Assembly: GCA_036376275.1 (NCBI GenBank)
Contig: DASVAP010000014.1
Location: 28,253 to 92,252 of the forward strand
Source of the DNA: JABFRZ01 sp036376275
GTDB lineage: Bacteria > Planctomycetota > UBA1135 > GCA-002686595
DNA: 64,000 nt
Direction of reading: 5' to 3'
The notes beneath the pieces were generated by a model. That model was not told where the DNA came from. It saw only the letters and a program-made list of their open reading frames with translations, and searched no databases. Below are positions 1 to 7,722 of this stretch, in pieces. Both the position numbers and the translations under genes were made by a program. Within the stretch, counting starts at the first letter, position 1, and each line of letters begins with the position of its first letter.

Positions 1-642
1 GAGCGCGCGCGCCTGGGATTCGCCCTCCCACAGGTTCTGGCGCAGGACCTCGGCCAGGGCCCCGAGCTTGTGGCGCTCCGCGTCGAAGACCACGCGCGAG
101 AGCAGCGTGCGCCCGGAGGAGGCCCCCGCCAGTCCGACCTTGCGCAGGTCGAGGTGCGGGTTCTGGATCCACAGGTGGTGGACCTCGGAGAGGTCGTGGT
201 CGTCGGCGTGGTTCCAGAAGAGCGGCACGACCGGCGCCTCGAAGCGCGCGCTCAGGCTGCGCGCGAGACGCACGGCGTGCAGCGCCTTGTAGAGGTCGTA
301 GAGCGGTCCGCCCAGGAAGCCGGGCTGCTGTCCGGCGACGACCGCGAAGGTCCCCGGCGCGGCCAGCGCGCGCGCGGACTCGAGCACGGCCACCGGCGGC
401 TGGAAGGGCGCGAGCGCGTGCTCGAGCGTGCGCGCCAGCTCGGCGCGCGCCTCCGCCTCGAGCAGCTCGGGCGGGCGCGGCAGGTCCTCGAGCGTGGCCG
501 GGACGACGAGACCCGGCAGGTCCGGCGGGCGTGGGCGCGCGGCCAGCGCGCGCGCCGCCCAGGGTGCGAGGCCGAGCACGTCGGCCGGCAGGTACTGGAA
601 CTCGAGGGCCACGGGCGCGACGGGCTCCTTCGCGCCGCTCAT
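1..642 (-). CDS. bshC: Bacillithiol biosynthesis cysteine-adding enzyme BshC, partial
   Basis: BshC is the putative cysteine ligase that adds Cys to GlcN-malate in the last step of bacillithiol synthesis in the cytosol. The visible 214 N-terminal residues hold the family signature: VVAGQQPGFLGGPLYDLYKA at residues 101-120 and VVPLFWNHADDHDLSEV at 138-154. The family is about 500-540 aa, so more than half, including the C-terminal coiled coil, lies beyond the left edge. The ATG overlaps the pyrF stop as ATGA, so translation is probably coupled and the gene is the last visible member of the hemW-DUF502-pyrF operon. No other bacillithiol gene is visible here. The family call is firm; that bacillithiol is actually made is inference. 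Confidence 0.88.
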   Translation of the reverse strand, partial: MSGAKEPVAPVALEFQYLPADVLGLAPWAARALAARPRPPDLPGLVVPATLEDLPRPPELLEAEARAELARTLEHALAPFQPPVAVLESARALAAPGTFAVVAGQQPGFLGGPLYDLYKALHAVRLARSLSARFEAPVVPLFWNHADDHDLSEVHHLWIQNPHLDLRKVGLAGASSGRTLLSRVVFDAERHKLGALAEVLRQNLWEGESQARAL

Positions 643-1553
643 TCCGGGGCCAGGGCGAGCGCGAGCTCGCCGACCATCGCCTCGAGGGCCGCGCGCGTCG
701 CGTCCCGCCAGTCCCGTCCGGCGTGCGCACGCTCGCGCCAGGCGAAGGCCACGCCGCGCGAGGAGTTGACCAGCGCCCCGCGCCAGGGGCGCCGCGGGTC
801 GGTGAAGGCCGCGCGCACGTCGCGCGCGGAGGCGCCCTGCGCGCCGTAGCCGGGCAAGAGGAGCACGGCCCGCGGCAGGGCCTGGCGCAGCCGCGCGAGC
901 TCGGCGGGATGCGTCGCCCCCACCACCGCGCCGAGGCTGGAGTAGCCCGAGCGCCCCACCAGCCCGTCGCCCAGCGTCGTGACGGTCTCCGCGACGCGCG
1001 CCCACAGCGGCGGCTCGCCGTGCTGCTGGAGCTCGCCGCTCCCGGGATTCGAGGTGCGCACGAGCACGAACAGGCCCGCGTCCGCCCGCGCGCAGCACTC
1101 GACGAAGGGCGTGAGCGAGTCGGAGCCCAGGTACGGGTTGACCGTGATCGCGTCGCACAGGTGCTCGCGCGGCGTCCCCGGCAGGCCCTCCAGGAAGGCC
1201 GTGGCGTAGGCGGCGGCGGTCGAGGCGATGTCCGAGCGCTTCACGTCACCGATCACGAGCAGCCCGGCGGCGCGCGCGTGGGCCACGACGTTCTCCCAGG
1301 CCCGCGCCCCGTCGGCCCCGAGCAGCTCGAAGAAGGCGGACTGCGGCTTCACCGCCGCGACGCGGCCGGCCACGAGGTCGATCAGGGTCCGGCAGAAGGC
1401 CTCGACGGCGGCGGCGCGCTCGGCACGCGGCGCGCGCGCGTCGCGCGCGACCGCGAAGGGCTCCGGCAGGAGGTCGAGGTGCGGATCGATCCCGACCAGG
1501 GCCGGCGTGCGCACGCGCTCGAGCGCGGCGTCGAGTCGGTCGGCGAAGCTCAC
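639..1553 (-). CDS. pyrF: Orotidine 5'-phosphate decarboxylase (long, subfamily 2 type)
   Basis: Decarboxylates OMP to UMP, the last step of de novo pyrimidine synthesis. The 304-aa product has VGIDPHLDLLP near residue 21, the AAVKPQSAFFE strand, the catalytic VIGDVKRSDI loop with the Asp-Lys-Asp set, DAITVNPYLGSDSL, and the phosphate-binding TSNPGSGELQ. Its length and the PYLGSDSL segment fit the longer PyrF subfamily rather than the 230-aa E. coli type. I chose the GTG start because it overlaps the upstream stop as GTGA and places VSFADRLD directly before the conserved core. The frame stays open further upstream, but that part is a shadow of the DUF502 gene. The stop overlaps the bshC start. 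Confidence 0.93.
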   Translation of the reverse strand: MSFADRLDAALERVRTPALVGIDPHLDLLPEPFAVARDARAPRAERAAAVEAFCRTLIDLVAGRVAAVKPQSAFFELLGADGARAWENVVAHARAAGLLVIGDVKRSDIASTAAAYATAFLEGLPGTPREHLCDAITVNPYLGSDSLTPFVECCARADAGLFVLVRTSNPGSGELQQHGEPPLWARVAETVTTLGDGLVGRSGYSSLGAVVGATHPAELARLRQALPRAVLLLPGYGAQGASARDVRAAFTDPRRPWRGALVNSSRGVAFAWRERAHAGRDWRDATRAALEAMVGELALALAPE

Positions 1554-2497
1554 GCGCTCTCCTGGCGTGGCCCGGGCAGCGGCACGGCGGGCGGCGGCGG
1601 CTCGCTCGGAAGGACGCCGGGCACGGAACGCACGACGCGCTCCTGGGTCGGGATGAGCACGCCGCCCGTCATGACCAGGCGCACGGCCTCCTCGATCGGG
1701 ATGGGGAGCGTGATCACGCGCTCCACGTCTACGAACAGGGTGTAGCCCGTCATCGGCATCGGGGAGGTGGGCAGGAACACGCACACGAGCTCCTTGCCGC
1801 TGCGCTGGTCGAGCGTGCGCATCGAGCCGTTGGTGACGAAGGCCAGCGCCCACAGGCCGTCGCTCGGATAGGGGATGGCCACGACCGTGTCGAACTCGAT
1901 CTTCTTCTTCTCGAAGAAGAACTCGACCAGCTGCTTCGAGTAGGGGTAGATCGACTTGACGACCGGGATCAGGGTCATCGTGCGGTCGAGGTGCTGCACG
2001 AAGCGCCGCCCGACGAAGCCGCCGACCAGCCAGCCGAGCCACAGCACGAGCAGCAGCGAGACCAGCACGCCGATCAGCGGGTGCACGCGCTTCTTCACGT
2101 CGTCGCGCAGGCGCTCGGACCGGATCGCGAGGTCGTCGAGGTCGCGGAAGAAGCCCAGGTGATCGTGGCGGTGCACGACCAGGGCGTCGCGGAAGCGCGG
2201 ATCGTCGAAGCCCTCCGGGCTGCGCGCCAGGGTCTGGATGTCGACCGGCAGGAGCTCCGGAGCGAGGTAGTCGCTGCCGAGCGGATCGATCCCCAGGCCC
2301 TCGAGGGCGCCCCAGCCGACGGCGTTGCGCTCCAGCGACCAGTAGATGACCGCGTTGATCGGCCCGGTCACGTAGCGGTTCACCATCTGGAACAGCAGCC
2401 CGAAGATGACCACCGTCAGGACGACGGGCAGCAGCGTCACCACGCCCCGGAAGAAGAAGGCGGCGAGCCCGTTGGGCTTCTTGGAGTCGGGCGGCAT
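1550..2497 (-). CDS. DUF502 family membrane protein
   Basis: A 315-aa inner-membrane protein of the DUF502 family, which has no established biochemical role. Two hydrophobic segments are visible: about residues 14-38 (FFFRGVVTLLPVVLTVVIFG) and 143-166 (LIGVLVSLLLVLWLGWLVGG). The family core follows, with the RTMTLIPVVKSIYPYSKQL region and FLPTSPMPMTGYTLFVD. A loop of about 100 residues separates the two membrane segments and is longer than in typical members. The C-terminus is Pro-rich. It lies 28 bp after hemW and overlaps pyrF by 4 bp, so it is probably cotranscribed. No function is inferred from context. Confidence 0.85.
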   Translation of the reverse strand: MPPDSKKPNGLAAFFFRGVVTLLPVVLTVVIFGLLFQMVNRYVTGPINAVIYWSLERNAVGWGALEGLGIDPLGSDYLAPELLPVDIQTLARSPEGFDDPRFRDALVVHRHDHLGFFRDLDDLAIRSERLRDDVKKRVHPLIGVLVSLLLVLWLGWLVGGFVGRRFVQHLDRTMTLIPVVKSIYPYSKQLVEFFFEKKKIEFDTVVAIPYPSDGLWALAFVTNGSMRTLDQRSGKELVCVFLPTSPMPMTGYTLFVDVERVITLPIPIEEAVRLVMTGGVLIPTQERVVRSVPGVLPSEPPPPAVPLPGPRQESA

Positions 2498-2522
2498 TCG
2501 GCGCGCAGGGCGCGAACGGCGG

Positions 2523-2528
2523 ATCTTA
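2523..2528 (-). promoter_or_regulatory. Possible -10 element (TAAGAT) before the DUF502 gene
   Basis: TAAGAT on the minus strand lies 25 nt upstream of the DUF502 ATG and overlaps the hemW stop codon. It could give the downstream genes a secondary promoter inside the operon. No convincing -35 was seen, so this rests on the hexamer alone. Confidence 0.25.
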
Positions 2529-3746
2529 CTCCCCGCCCGTGGTCGATCTCGCCGCCCGGCAGGCGCCCAGGAGGCGCCGCGCGACCGCGTCGGCCAGGGG
2601 CCAGCCCCGGGTGCTCAGGCGCGTCCTTCCGCCTTGCTCCTCGAGCAGCCCGACCGCCGCGAGCGCGTCGCGCTCGGCCGCAGTCGGATCCGCCCCTTCG
2701 AAGCCGGCCACCCGGCAGGCCTCGGCCGGTTCCACGCCGGCACGGGTGCGCAGGCCGAGCCACCAGGTCTCGCCGAGGCGCAGGGCCGGCGCGGGAGTCT
2801 CCTCCCAGGCGGCAGCCGGCCGTCCCGCGGCGACCGCCTGGCGCCAGGGAACCAGCGAGCGCGGGTTCCCCAGGCGCGTGTGCCCCACCTTGCTGACCGC
2901 GGAGGGTCCCAGGCCGAGGTAGGGGCCGTTGCGCCAGTAGTTGACGTTATGGAGGCATTGCTGCCCAGTCAGGCAGAAGTTGGACACCTCGTAGCCCTCG
3001 TAGCCCGCGTCCGCGAGCTGGGCGTGGGTGGCCTCGAAGAAGGCGAGCTCCTCGTCCTCCGAGAGGCGCGAGACGGTGCCCGCCTGGAGCTGCGCCCACA
3101 GGGGCGTGCCCTCCTCGAAGGTGAGCTGGTAGGCGCTGAGGTGATCCGGCCGGAGGGCGAGCACGCGCGCCAGATCGGCCTGCCAGCGCGCCAGGTCCTG
3201 TCCGGGCACGCCGTAGATCAGGTCGACGCTCACTCGCTCGAAGCCCGCCGCGCGGGCGGCCTCGACCGCCGCGAAGCCGGTCGCGACGTCGTGGACGCGG
3301 CCGAAGAGCTCCAGGATGCGTGGCTCCAGGCTCTGCAACCCGATCGAGAGACGATCGACCCCGAGCTGGCGCAGGAGCCTGGCCTTGGCGACGTCGAGGC
3401 TCTCCGGGTTGCACTCGCAGGTCACCTCGACCGCCGAGGAGCGGAAGCGGGTGACACGCTCGAGCCCGTCGAGCAGACGCTCCAGGTCCTCGGGGGCGTA
3501 GTAGGAGGGGGTCCCACCCCCCAGGTAGACGGTGCGCGGGCGCTCCGGGGCGCGCGCCGCCGCCTCCGCCAGGAGCAGCTCCAGCGTCCCCGCCAGGTCC
3601 TGGCCCTCCCCCGCCAGGGAATAGAAGTCGCAATACGTGCACTTGGCCGCGCAAAAGGGCACGTGCACGTAGAGCGGGGTGCCCGGGGGCGGGCGCGCCG
3701 CGGCCGCGCGCGCGGGGGGCGGGGCGCGATCGCCGGAGCGCGTCAT
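2526..3746 (-). CDS. hemW: Radical SAM heme chaperone HemW
   Basis: HemW is a radical-SAM protein that binds heme and is thought to deliver it to respiratory enzymes; it was long misannotated as an oxygen-independent coproporphyrinogen oxidase. The 406-aa product has a Pro/Ala-rich N-terminus of about 20 residues, the cluster motif CAAKCTYC (Cys32, 36, 39), YLGGGTPSYY, the SAM-binding segment ECNPES, RLSIGLQSLEP, and the HemW-diagnostic HNVNYW, which is absent from true HemN. A HemW C-terminal domain follows. ATG was chosen because a TACCCT -10-like box lies 9 nt upstream. It is the first gene of a four-gene operon. Confidence 0.92.
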   Translation of the reverse strand: MTRSGDRAPPPARAAAARPPPGTPLYVHVPFCAAKCTYCDFYSLAGEGQDLAGTLELLLAEAAARAPERPRTVYLGGGTPSYYAPEDLERLLDGLERVTRFRSSAVEVTCECNPESLDVAKARLLRQLGVDRLSIGLQSLEPRILELFGRVHDVATGFAAVEAARAAGFERVSVDLIYGVPGQDLARWQADLARVLALRPDHLSAYQLTFEEGTPLWAQLQAGTVSRLSEDEELAFFEATHAQLADAGYEGYEVSNFCLTGQQCLHNVNYWRNGPYLGLGPSAVSKVGHTRLGNPRSLVPWRQAVAAGRPAAAWEETPAPALRLGETWWLGLRTRAGVEPAEACRVAGFEGADPTAAERDALAAVGLLEEQGGRTRLSTRGWPLADAVARRLLGACRAARSTTGGE

Positions 3747-3755
3747 GCGCCCGCG

Positions 3756-3763
3756 AGGGTAGC
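3756..3763 (-). promoter_or_regulatory. -10-like box GCTACCCT upstream of hemW
   Basis: GCTACCCT on the minus strand, with TACCCT ending 9 nt before the hemW ATG. This spacing would start transcription at or next to the start codon. It belongs to the GCTANNCT motif that recurs in this window. Confidence 0.5.
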
Positions 3764-3782
3764 ACCGCCGCTCGGCCGGCGC

Positions 3783-4592
3783 CTACTTGCCGCCCATCAC
3801 GCGCGAGAGCTTGGCCAGCGTCTCGCGCTCGATCTGGCGCACGCGCTCGCGTGTCAGCCCGACGACCTTGCCGATCTCCTTGAGCGTCATCGGCTCCTGG
3901 CCCTCGCCCAGGCCGTAGCGCAGGCGCAGGATCGTCGCCTCGCGCTCGTCGATCACCTCGAGCAGGTCCTTGAGCCGGCTCAGGAGGTCGGCGTGCTGGA
4001 TCTCCTCCTCGGGCGACTCGGAGCGCTCGTCCTCGACCGTCTCCTGGGTGCTGGTCATGGCCTCGAGCGAGATCTGCGCGCCCGCGGCGGTGGACTGGAT
4101 CGTCTGCTTCAGCAGGCGCCAGCTCTCGGAGGGGATGCCGAGCTCGCGCGCGACCTCCTCGACGCTCGGCGGCCGGCCGAGCCGGAAGGCGAGCTCGCGC
4201 CCGACCACGCGCCAGCGCGAGATCAGCTCGGCCATGTAGCCGGGCACGCGCACCGACTGCAGCGTGTTCGTCAGCGCGCGGCGGATCGCCTGCTTGATCC
4301 ACCACGAGCCGTAGGTCGAGAAGCGGCAGCCGGCGTTGGGGTCGAACTTCTCGGCCGCCTTCAGGAGGCCGATGTTGCCCTCGGCGATCAGGTCCTGGAG
4401 CGAGAGCCCGCGGTCGGAGTAGAGCTTCGCGATCGACACCACCAGGCGCAGGTTGGCGCGCACGAGGTGCTCGCGCGCGGCCAGGTCCCCGTCCTGGATG
4501 CGGCGGCCGAGCTGCTGCTCCTCCAGGGCCGTGAGGAGCGGGACCTCGTTGATCTCCTGGAGGTAGGTCTCCAGGCAGCGTTCGGCGGAAAT
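3783..4592 (-). CDS. RNA polymerase sigma-70 family factor (RpoD/group 2 type), apparent ATT start
   Basis: A primary-like sigma factor of 269 aa that directs RNA polymerase to promoters. It has region 1.2 (YLQEINEVPLLTALEEQQLG), region 2 with LIAEGNIGLLKAAEKFDP and FSTYGSWWIKQAIRRAL, region 3 (LGRPPSVEEVARELG), and region 4 ending in the helix-turn-helix TLKEIGKVVGLTRERVRQIE. It lacks region 1.1, so it resembles short planctomycete group 2 factors. A GTG at 4463 would cut off region 1.2. Upstream of that GTG I found no in-frame ATG, GTG or TTG, but ATT at 4590-4592 is preceded by AAGGAG at a 6-nt spacing, so I use it. The open frame continues upstream as an Ala/Pro-rich stretch, so a longer product is possible. 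Confidence 0.85.
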   Translation of the reverse strand: MSAERCLETYLQEINEVPLLTALEEQQLGRRIQDGDLAAREHLVRANLRLVVSIAKLYSDRGLSLQDLIAEGNIGLLKAAEKFDPNAGCRFSTYGSWWIKQAIRRALTNTLQSVRVPGYMAELISRWRVVGRELAFRLGRPPSVEEVARELGIPSESWRLLKQTIQSTAAGAQISLEAMTSTQETVEDERSESPEEEIQHADLLSRLKDLLEVIDEREATILRLRYGLGEGQEPMTLKEIGKVVGLTRERVRQIERETLAKLSRVMGGK

Positions 4593-4598
4593 GGCGGG

Positions 4599-4604
4599 CT
4601 CCTT
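4599..4604 (-). promoter_or_regulatory. Shine-Dalgarno AAGGAG supporting the ATT start
   Basis: AAGGAG on the minus strand, 6 nt before the ATT codon at 4592-4590. It is one of the better Shine-Dalgarno matches in the window and decides the start of the sigma gene. Confidence 0.5.
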
Positions 4605-4770
4605 GGCGAGGGACTGCGGTGCGGACTCGGGGTGCTGACTCGGCTGCTGGCGGCCTCGGTCGGGCTCGGCCGCCGCCGGAGTGGGTGCAAGATCGGCCCC
4701 GGTCGGAGGCCGTCTTGAGGCCGACCCGGGCTCGGGCGCGGGTCCGCCGCCGGGCGCCCGGGAAGGGTGT

Positions 4771-4778
4771 GCTACCTT
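4771..4778 (+). promoter_or_regulatory. -10-like box GCTACCTT upstream of the HPr-domain gene
   Basis: GCTACCTT on the plus strand, 32 nt before the ATG of the HPr-fusion gene and in the divergent region shared with the sigma gene. No clear -35 was seen. Confidence 0.35.
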
Positions 4779-4810
4779 GACCGTCGAGCTCCCGCCCCGC
4801 CGGGACGCCC

Positions 4811-6121
4811 ATGCAAGAGACCACCTTCGAGAAGCTGATCCTCGAGCGGCAGTTCGTGGGCCTCCTGCAGGCGCACGCCGAGGTCTTCTTCCGGCTGTCG
4901 AATTCCCTTCTCGCGCCCGGCCTGGAGAGCTGGAACAAGAAGCATTTCTTCCAGCTCGTCAGCGAGGCGGACGCCCTGGAGTCGTTCCTCGACGACTACG
5001 GCGCGCGCTACAACCGCACCTATGCCTTCCTGACCGAGCTGGTCGCCTCGCTGCGCTGGTTCGCGCACGCGGGCTACAGCCTGACGCACATGCTGGCGCG
5101 CCTGGAGTCCTACGGCGCGGCCGCCTGGGGGCCCCAGGAGGAGCTGGACGAGGCGCGCGGCGAGCTGGAGCGAGGCCTCGCCTTCCTGCGCGCGATGGCC
5201 ACGCGCCTGATCCAGGGGGTGCGGTCCGAGGCCGAGCGGCTCTCGATCGAGCTGACGCCCGAGGCCTTCCCCGAGACGAACTTCCTGCCGGTGGTGGCCA
5301 AGCGCCGGCTGCCACGCAGCGTCGGCCAGTCCGAGCTCGTGAACGAGGAGCAGAAGATCGGCGAGGTCGTGACCAAGTACCTGCGGGCCTGCGACATGCT
5401 GCGCAACCTGCGCGTGCGGCGCATCCACGACCCGCGCGAGCGCCACGCCTACTTCTCGCGCACCTGCACCGAGGCCCAGGCGCGGACCTACGAGGCCACG
5501 GTCCACAACCTGCAGTCGACCTACGACACCCACATCCAGAACACGGTGCTGGAGGCGCGCGACGAGCGCCTGGCGCGCCTGCGCGGGCGCGCCTCGGCCG
5601 CGCTGCACCTGTTGCAGGCCGTCACGCACCTGGCGCACTTCATCGAGCGTCACGAGACCGACATCCGCAGCGAGGAGGCCAAGCGCAAGATCAGCGAGCT
5701 GGTCGAGCGCGCGGAGGTCGAGGAGGTCGCGCTGAACGTGTTCCTGCACTGGGCCGAGCGCATCCTGCGGAGCGGCGTGGACCTGGCCGAGAAGCTGCTG
5801 CCCGAATACACCAAGCGCCTCGAGCTCGAGCTCGAGCTGCCCGAACACCTGGCCCTGCACGCGCGTCCGGCCGCGCTCGTGGTCGGGATCGTCAACCACT
5901 ACTCGACCCCGGTCGAGATGGTGATCGGCGGCAAGGTCTGCAACGCCGGCTCGATCCTGGAGCTCCTGGTGGCCGTCGGCTCCCAGCCGCGCCAGCGCCG
6001 CTTCGTCTTCCGCGGCGACGAGCGGCCCGTGCGCGACATCGCGCGCCTGTTCGAGGCCGAGCTGGGCGAGCTCGGCCTGGAGCGCCTGCCGGCGGAGCTC
6101 GCCTACCTGCGCGCCGACTGA
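4811..6121 (+). CDS. HPr-domain protein with a long N-terminal helical region
   Basis: A 436-aa protein. Residues 1-335 are mostly helical, acidic/basic and unrecognised. Residues about 338-430 form an HPr-like phosphocarrier domain. The phosphoryl-accepting histidine is kept in ALHARPAA (His350), and the HPr-kinase serine equivalent lies in NAGSILELL (Ser381), so both classic regulatory sites are present. HPr normally takes phosphate from EI and passes it to EIIA; no EI, EII or HPr kinase gene is in this window. I infer a regulatory phosphocarrier rather than a sugar-uptake role. The gene is monocistronic and diverges from the sigma factor gene. The domain call is firm and the role is unknown. 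Confidence 0.82.
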   Translation: MQETTFEKLILERQFVGLLQAHAEVFFRLSNSLLAPGLESWNKKHFFQLVSEADALESFLDDYGARYNRTYAFLTELVASLRWFAHAGYSLTHMLARLESYGAAAWGPQEELDEARGELERGLAFLRAMATRLIQGVRSEAERLSIELTPEAFPETNFLPVVAKRRLPRSVGQSELVNEEQKIGEVVTKYLRACDMLRNLRVRRIHDPRERHAYFSRTCTEAQARTYEATVHNLQSTYDTHIQNTVLEARDERLARLRGRASAALHLLQAVTHLAHFIERHETDIRSEEAKRKISELVERAEVEEVALNVFLHWAERILRSGVDLAEKLLPEYTKRLELELELPEHLALHARPAALVVGIVNHYSTPVEMVIGGKVCNAGSILELLVAVGSQPRQRRFVFRGDERPVRDIARLFEAELGELGLERLPAELAYLRAD

Positions 6122-6139
6122 GACCCGCGCGCAGGATCG

Positions 6140-6160
6140 GCGCTGAGGCGAGCCTAGCGC
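6140..6160. terminator. Candidate bidirectional terminator hairpin
   Basis: GCGCTGAGGC-GA-GCCTAGCGC forms a nine-pair stem with one bulged G between two convergent genes. There is no clear T-run on either side, so it may act only as an mRNA 3' end. Confidence 0.4.
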
Positions 6161-6164
6161 GCCC

Positions 6165-6899
6165 TCACACGCCCAGGCGCAGGCGCTCTCCGAGCACGGC
6201 CGGCAACCCGGCGCGGGCGATGCGTGCCACCTCGGACTCGATGTCGTAGGGCGCGCGCAGGATCGAGGCACGCTGCTCGTGTGCGTCGTAGAGCGCGTAG
6301 GCCGTCTCGGGGTTCTCGTCGCGCGGCTGGCCGACGCTGCCGACGTTGATCAGCGCGCGCACCGTGGTGGCGAGGTCGATCTCGGCGTCGCAGGTGTAGG
6401 CCGTACGCTCCGGATCGTCCTGGAAGCGCATCACGGTCAGCGGGATGTGGCTGTGACCCACGAAGCACACCGGGCGCGTCATCTCGTCCAGCGACGGGTC
6501 CGCGTCGGACAGGCTGAAGATGTAGTCGAAGAGCTCGGGCCGGTGCAGCGTCCCGTGGGCGACCTGGCAGTGCTCCAGCGTCGCCACCAGCGGCAGGCCC
6601 TTGAGCCAGCGCTTCTCCTCGGCGCTGAGCACGGTGCGCGTCCAGGCCACGGCGGCGCGCGCGTAGGGGTTGAAGGCGCGCTCGTCGAGCTCCTCCACGC
6701 AGGCCGCGTCGTGGTTGCCCTTGACGACGACCGCTCCGCGCTCGCGCAGGAGCGCGATGCACTCCTTCGGCGCGGCCCCGTAGCCGACCACGTCCCCCAC
6801 GCTGAGCAGCGTGTCGACACCCGCGTCGTCCATGCGGGCGAGCACCGTGCGCAGCGCCGAGAGGTTGGCGTGGATGTCGCCGAGGATGCCGTACTTCAT
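6165..6899 (-). CDS. Metallophosphoesterase (YfcE/calcineurin-like family)
   Basis: A 244-aa cytosolic metal-dependent phosphoesterase. The five calcineurin-type blocks are present: GDIHANLSAL (residues 7-16), SVGDVVGYG (33-41), GNHD (60-63), the weaker VAHGTLHRP block, and GHSHIP near 145, followed by NVGSVGQPRD. These are the residues expected for a two-metal centre. The substrate cannot be read from sequence; relatives act on cyclic nucleotides, phosphodiesters or dinucleoside polyphosphates. The ATG overlaps the stop of the upstream membrane-protein gene as ATGA, so the two are cotranscribed. Confidence 0.85.
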   Translation of the reverse strand: MKYGILGDIHANLSALRTVLARMDDAGVDTLLSVGDVVGYGAAPKECIALLRERGAVVVKGNHDAACVEELDERAFNPYARAAVAWTRTVLSAEEKRWLKGLPLVATLEHCQVAHGTLHRPELFDYIFSLSDADPSLDEMTRPVCFVGHSHIPLTVMRFQDDPERTAYTCDAEIDLATTVRALINVGSVGQPRDENPETAYALYDAHEQRASILRAPYDIESEVARIARAGLPAVLGERLRLGV

Positions 6900-7546
6900 G
6901 ACTCGTCCGAGGGGCGCACTCTTCGGACGAGGCGAGCGGCCAGGAAGAGTCCGAGGGCGGCCGCGAGCGCCGGCGCGAGGCGGGCCCAGGTGAGCGCACC
7001 GAAGGGCGCCTGCAGGTCGAGCAGGGCCCACAGGGGCTCGAGCGCCGGAATGCCCGCGCCCAGGGCCGGGAGGAGCCAGGTCGCGGCGACGAACAGGGCG
7101 AGGCGCGGTGCCGGGGGGAGGGACGGGTGGAGGAGCACGAGGCCCAGGCTCCCAAGGTGGAGCAGCCGCGTGAGGATAGCGGGGGCCAGGAGCCCCACCT
7201 CGAGGGGGGCGGCTCCGGCCGCGAGGGCCCCCGCCGATGTAGGAAGTAGCAAAACGGCCCCCGCGGCCATCAGGGCCCCCAGCTCGGCGCGCCAGCGGGT
7301 GTCCGGGTCCAGGCGCGCCAGGAGGCCCGGGATGCTGGTGAGGGCGGCCAGGCCGGCGAGGACCCCCAGGATGGCCGCAAGCGCGCCCCAGGTGCGAAGC
7401 TGCTCGAGGGCATGGGCTGGCCCGGGAAGCGGCGTGAGGGCCTGCTGCAGCGGGATCAGCGCGAGGAAGAGGATGGCGGCGGGGACCCCCCAGGGGCTGG
7501 TCGCGAGGCGGATCAAGATCCAGCGGCCGAGCACGACGGTGGGCAT
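6896..7546 (-). CDS. Hypothetical polytopic membrane protein
   Basis: A 216-aa hydrophobic protein with about five or six probable membrane segments: near residues 17-35, 50-68, 85-108, 118-138, 145-165 and 180-205. It has no motif that I recognise. It is rich in Leu, Ala and Pro, with charged residues mainly at the termini (RRVRPSDES at the C-terminus). Its stop overlaps the start of the phosphoesterase gene. It diverges from parB across a 176-bp intergenic stretch. It could be an accessory membrane protein for the phosphoesterase, but nothing in the sequence shows this. Confidence 0.6.
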   Translation of the reverse strand: MPTVVLGRWILIRLATSPWGVPAAILFLALIPLQQALTPLPGPAHALEQLRTWGALAAILGVLAGLAALTSIPGLLARLDPDTRWRAELGALMAAGAVLLLPTSAGALAAGAAPLEVGLLAPAILTRLLHLGSLGLVLLHPSLPPAPRLALFVAATWLLPALGAGIPALEPLWALLDLQAPFGALTWARLAPALAAALGLFLAARLVRRVRPSDES

Positions 7547-7686
7547 CCGGTCCTTCTAACCGCCCAGGAGCTCCTGACCAAGGAGGAGCTCGAGGTAGGG
7601 CGCACCCACTGCATATAGAAGCGTTTGGCTGGCAGGACTCGACATGTAGTGGTGACCTCGATAGCCTCCCCGCTCCCGACCCGAAC

Positions 7687-7700
7687 GTTCCACGTGGAAC
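7687..7700. promoter_or_regulatory. parS: parS centromere site
   Basis: GTTCCACGTGGAAC is a perfect 14-bp palindrome and an exact match to the parS core known from many high-GC bacteria. It ends 22 bp before the parB ATG, so ParB loaded here may also affect its own transcription. parS sites usually cluster near the replication origin, so this region may be origin-proximal. Confidence 0.9.
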
Positions 7701-7722
7701 ACTCCGTTCCAAGGCACCCATC

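Noticed and set aside
3316..3501. Small plus-strand open frames inside hemW and other genes
   Set aside because: They lie wholly inside well-supported genes on the other strand and encode Arg/Ser-rich nonsense.
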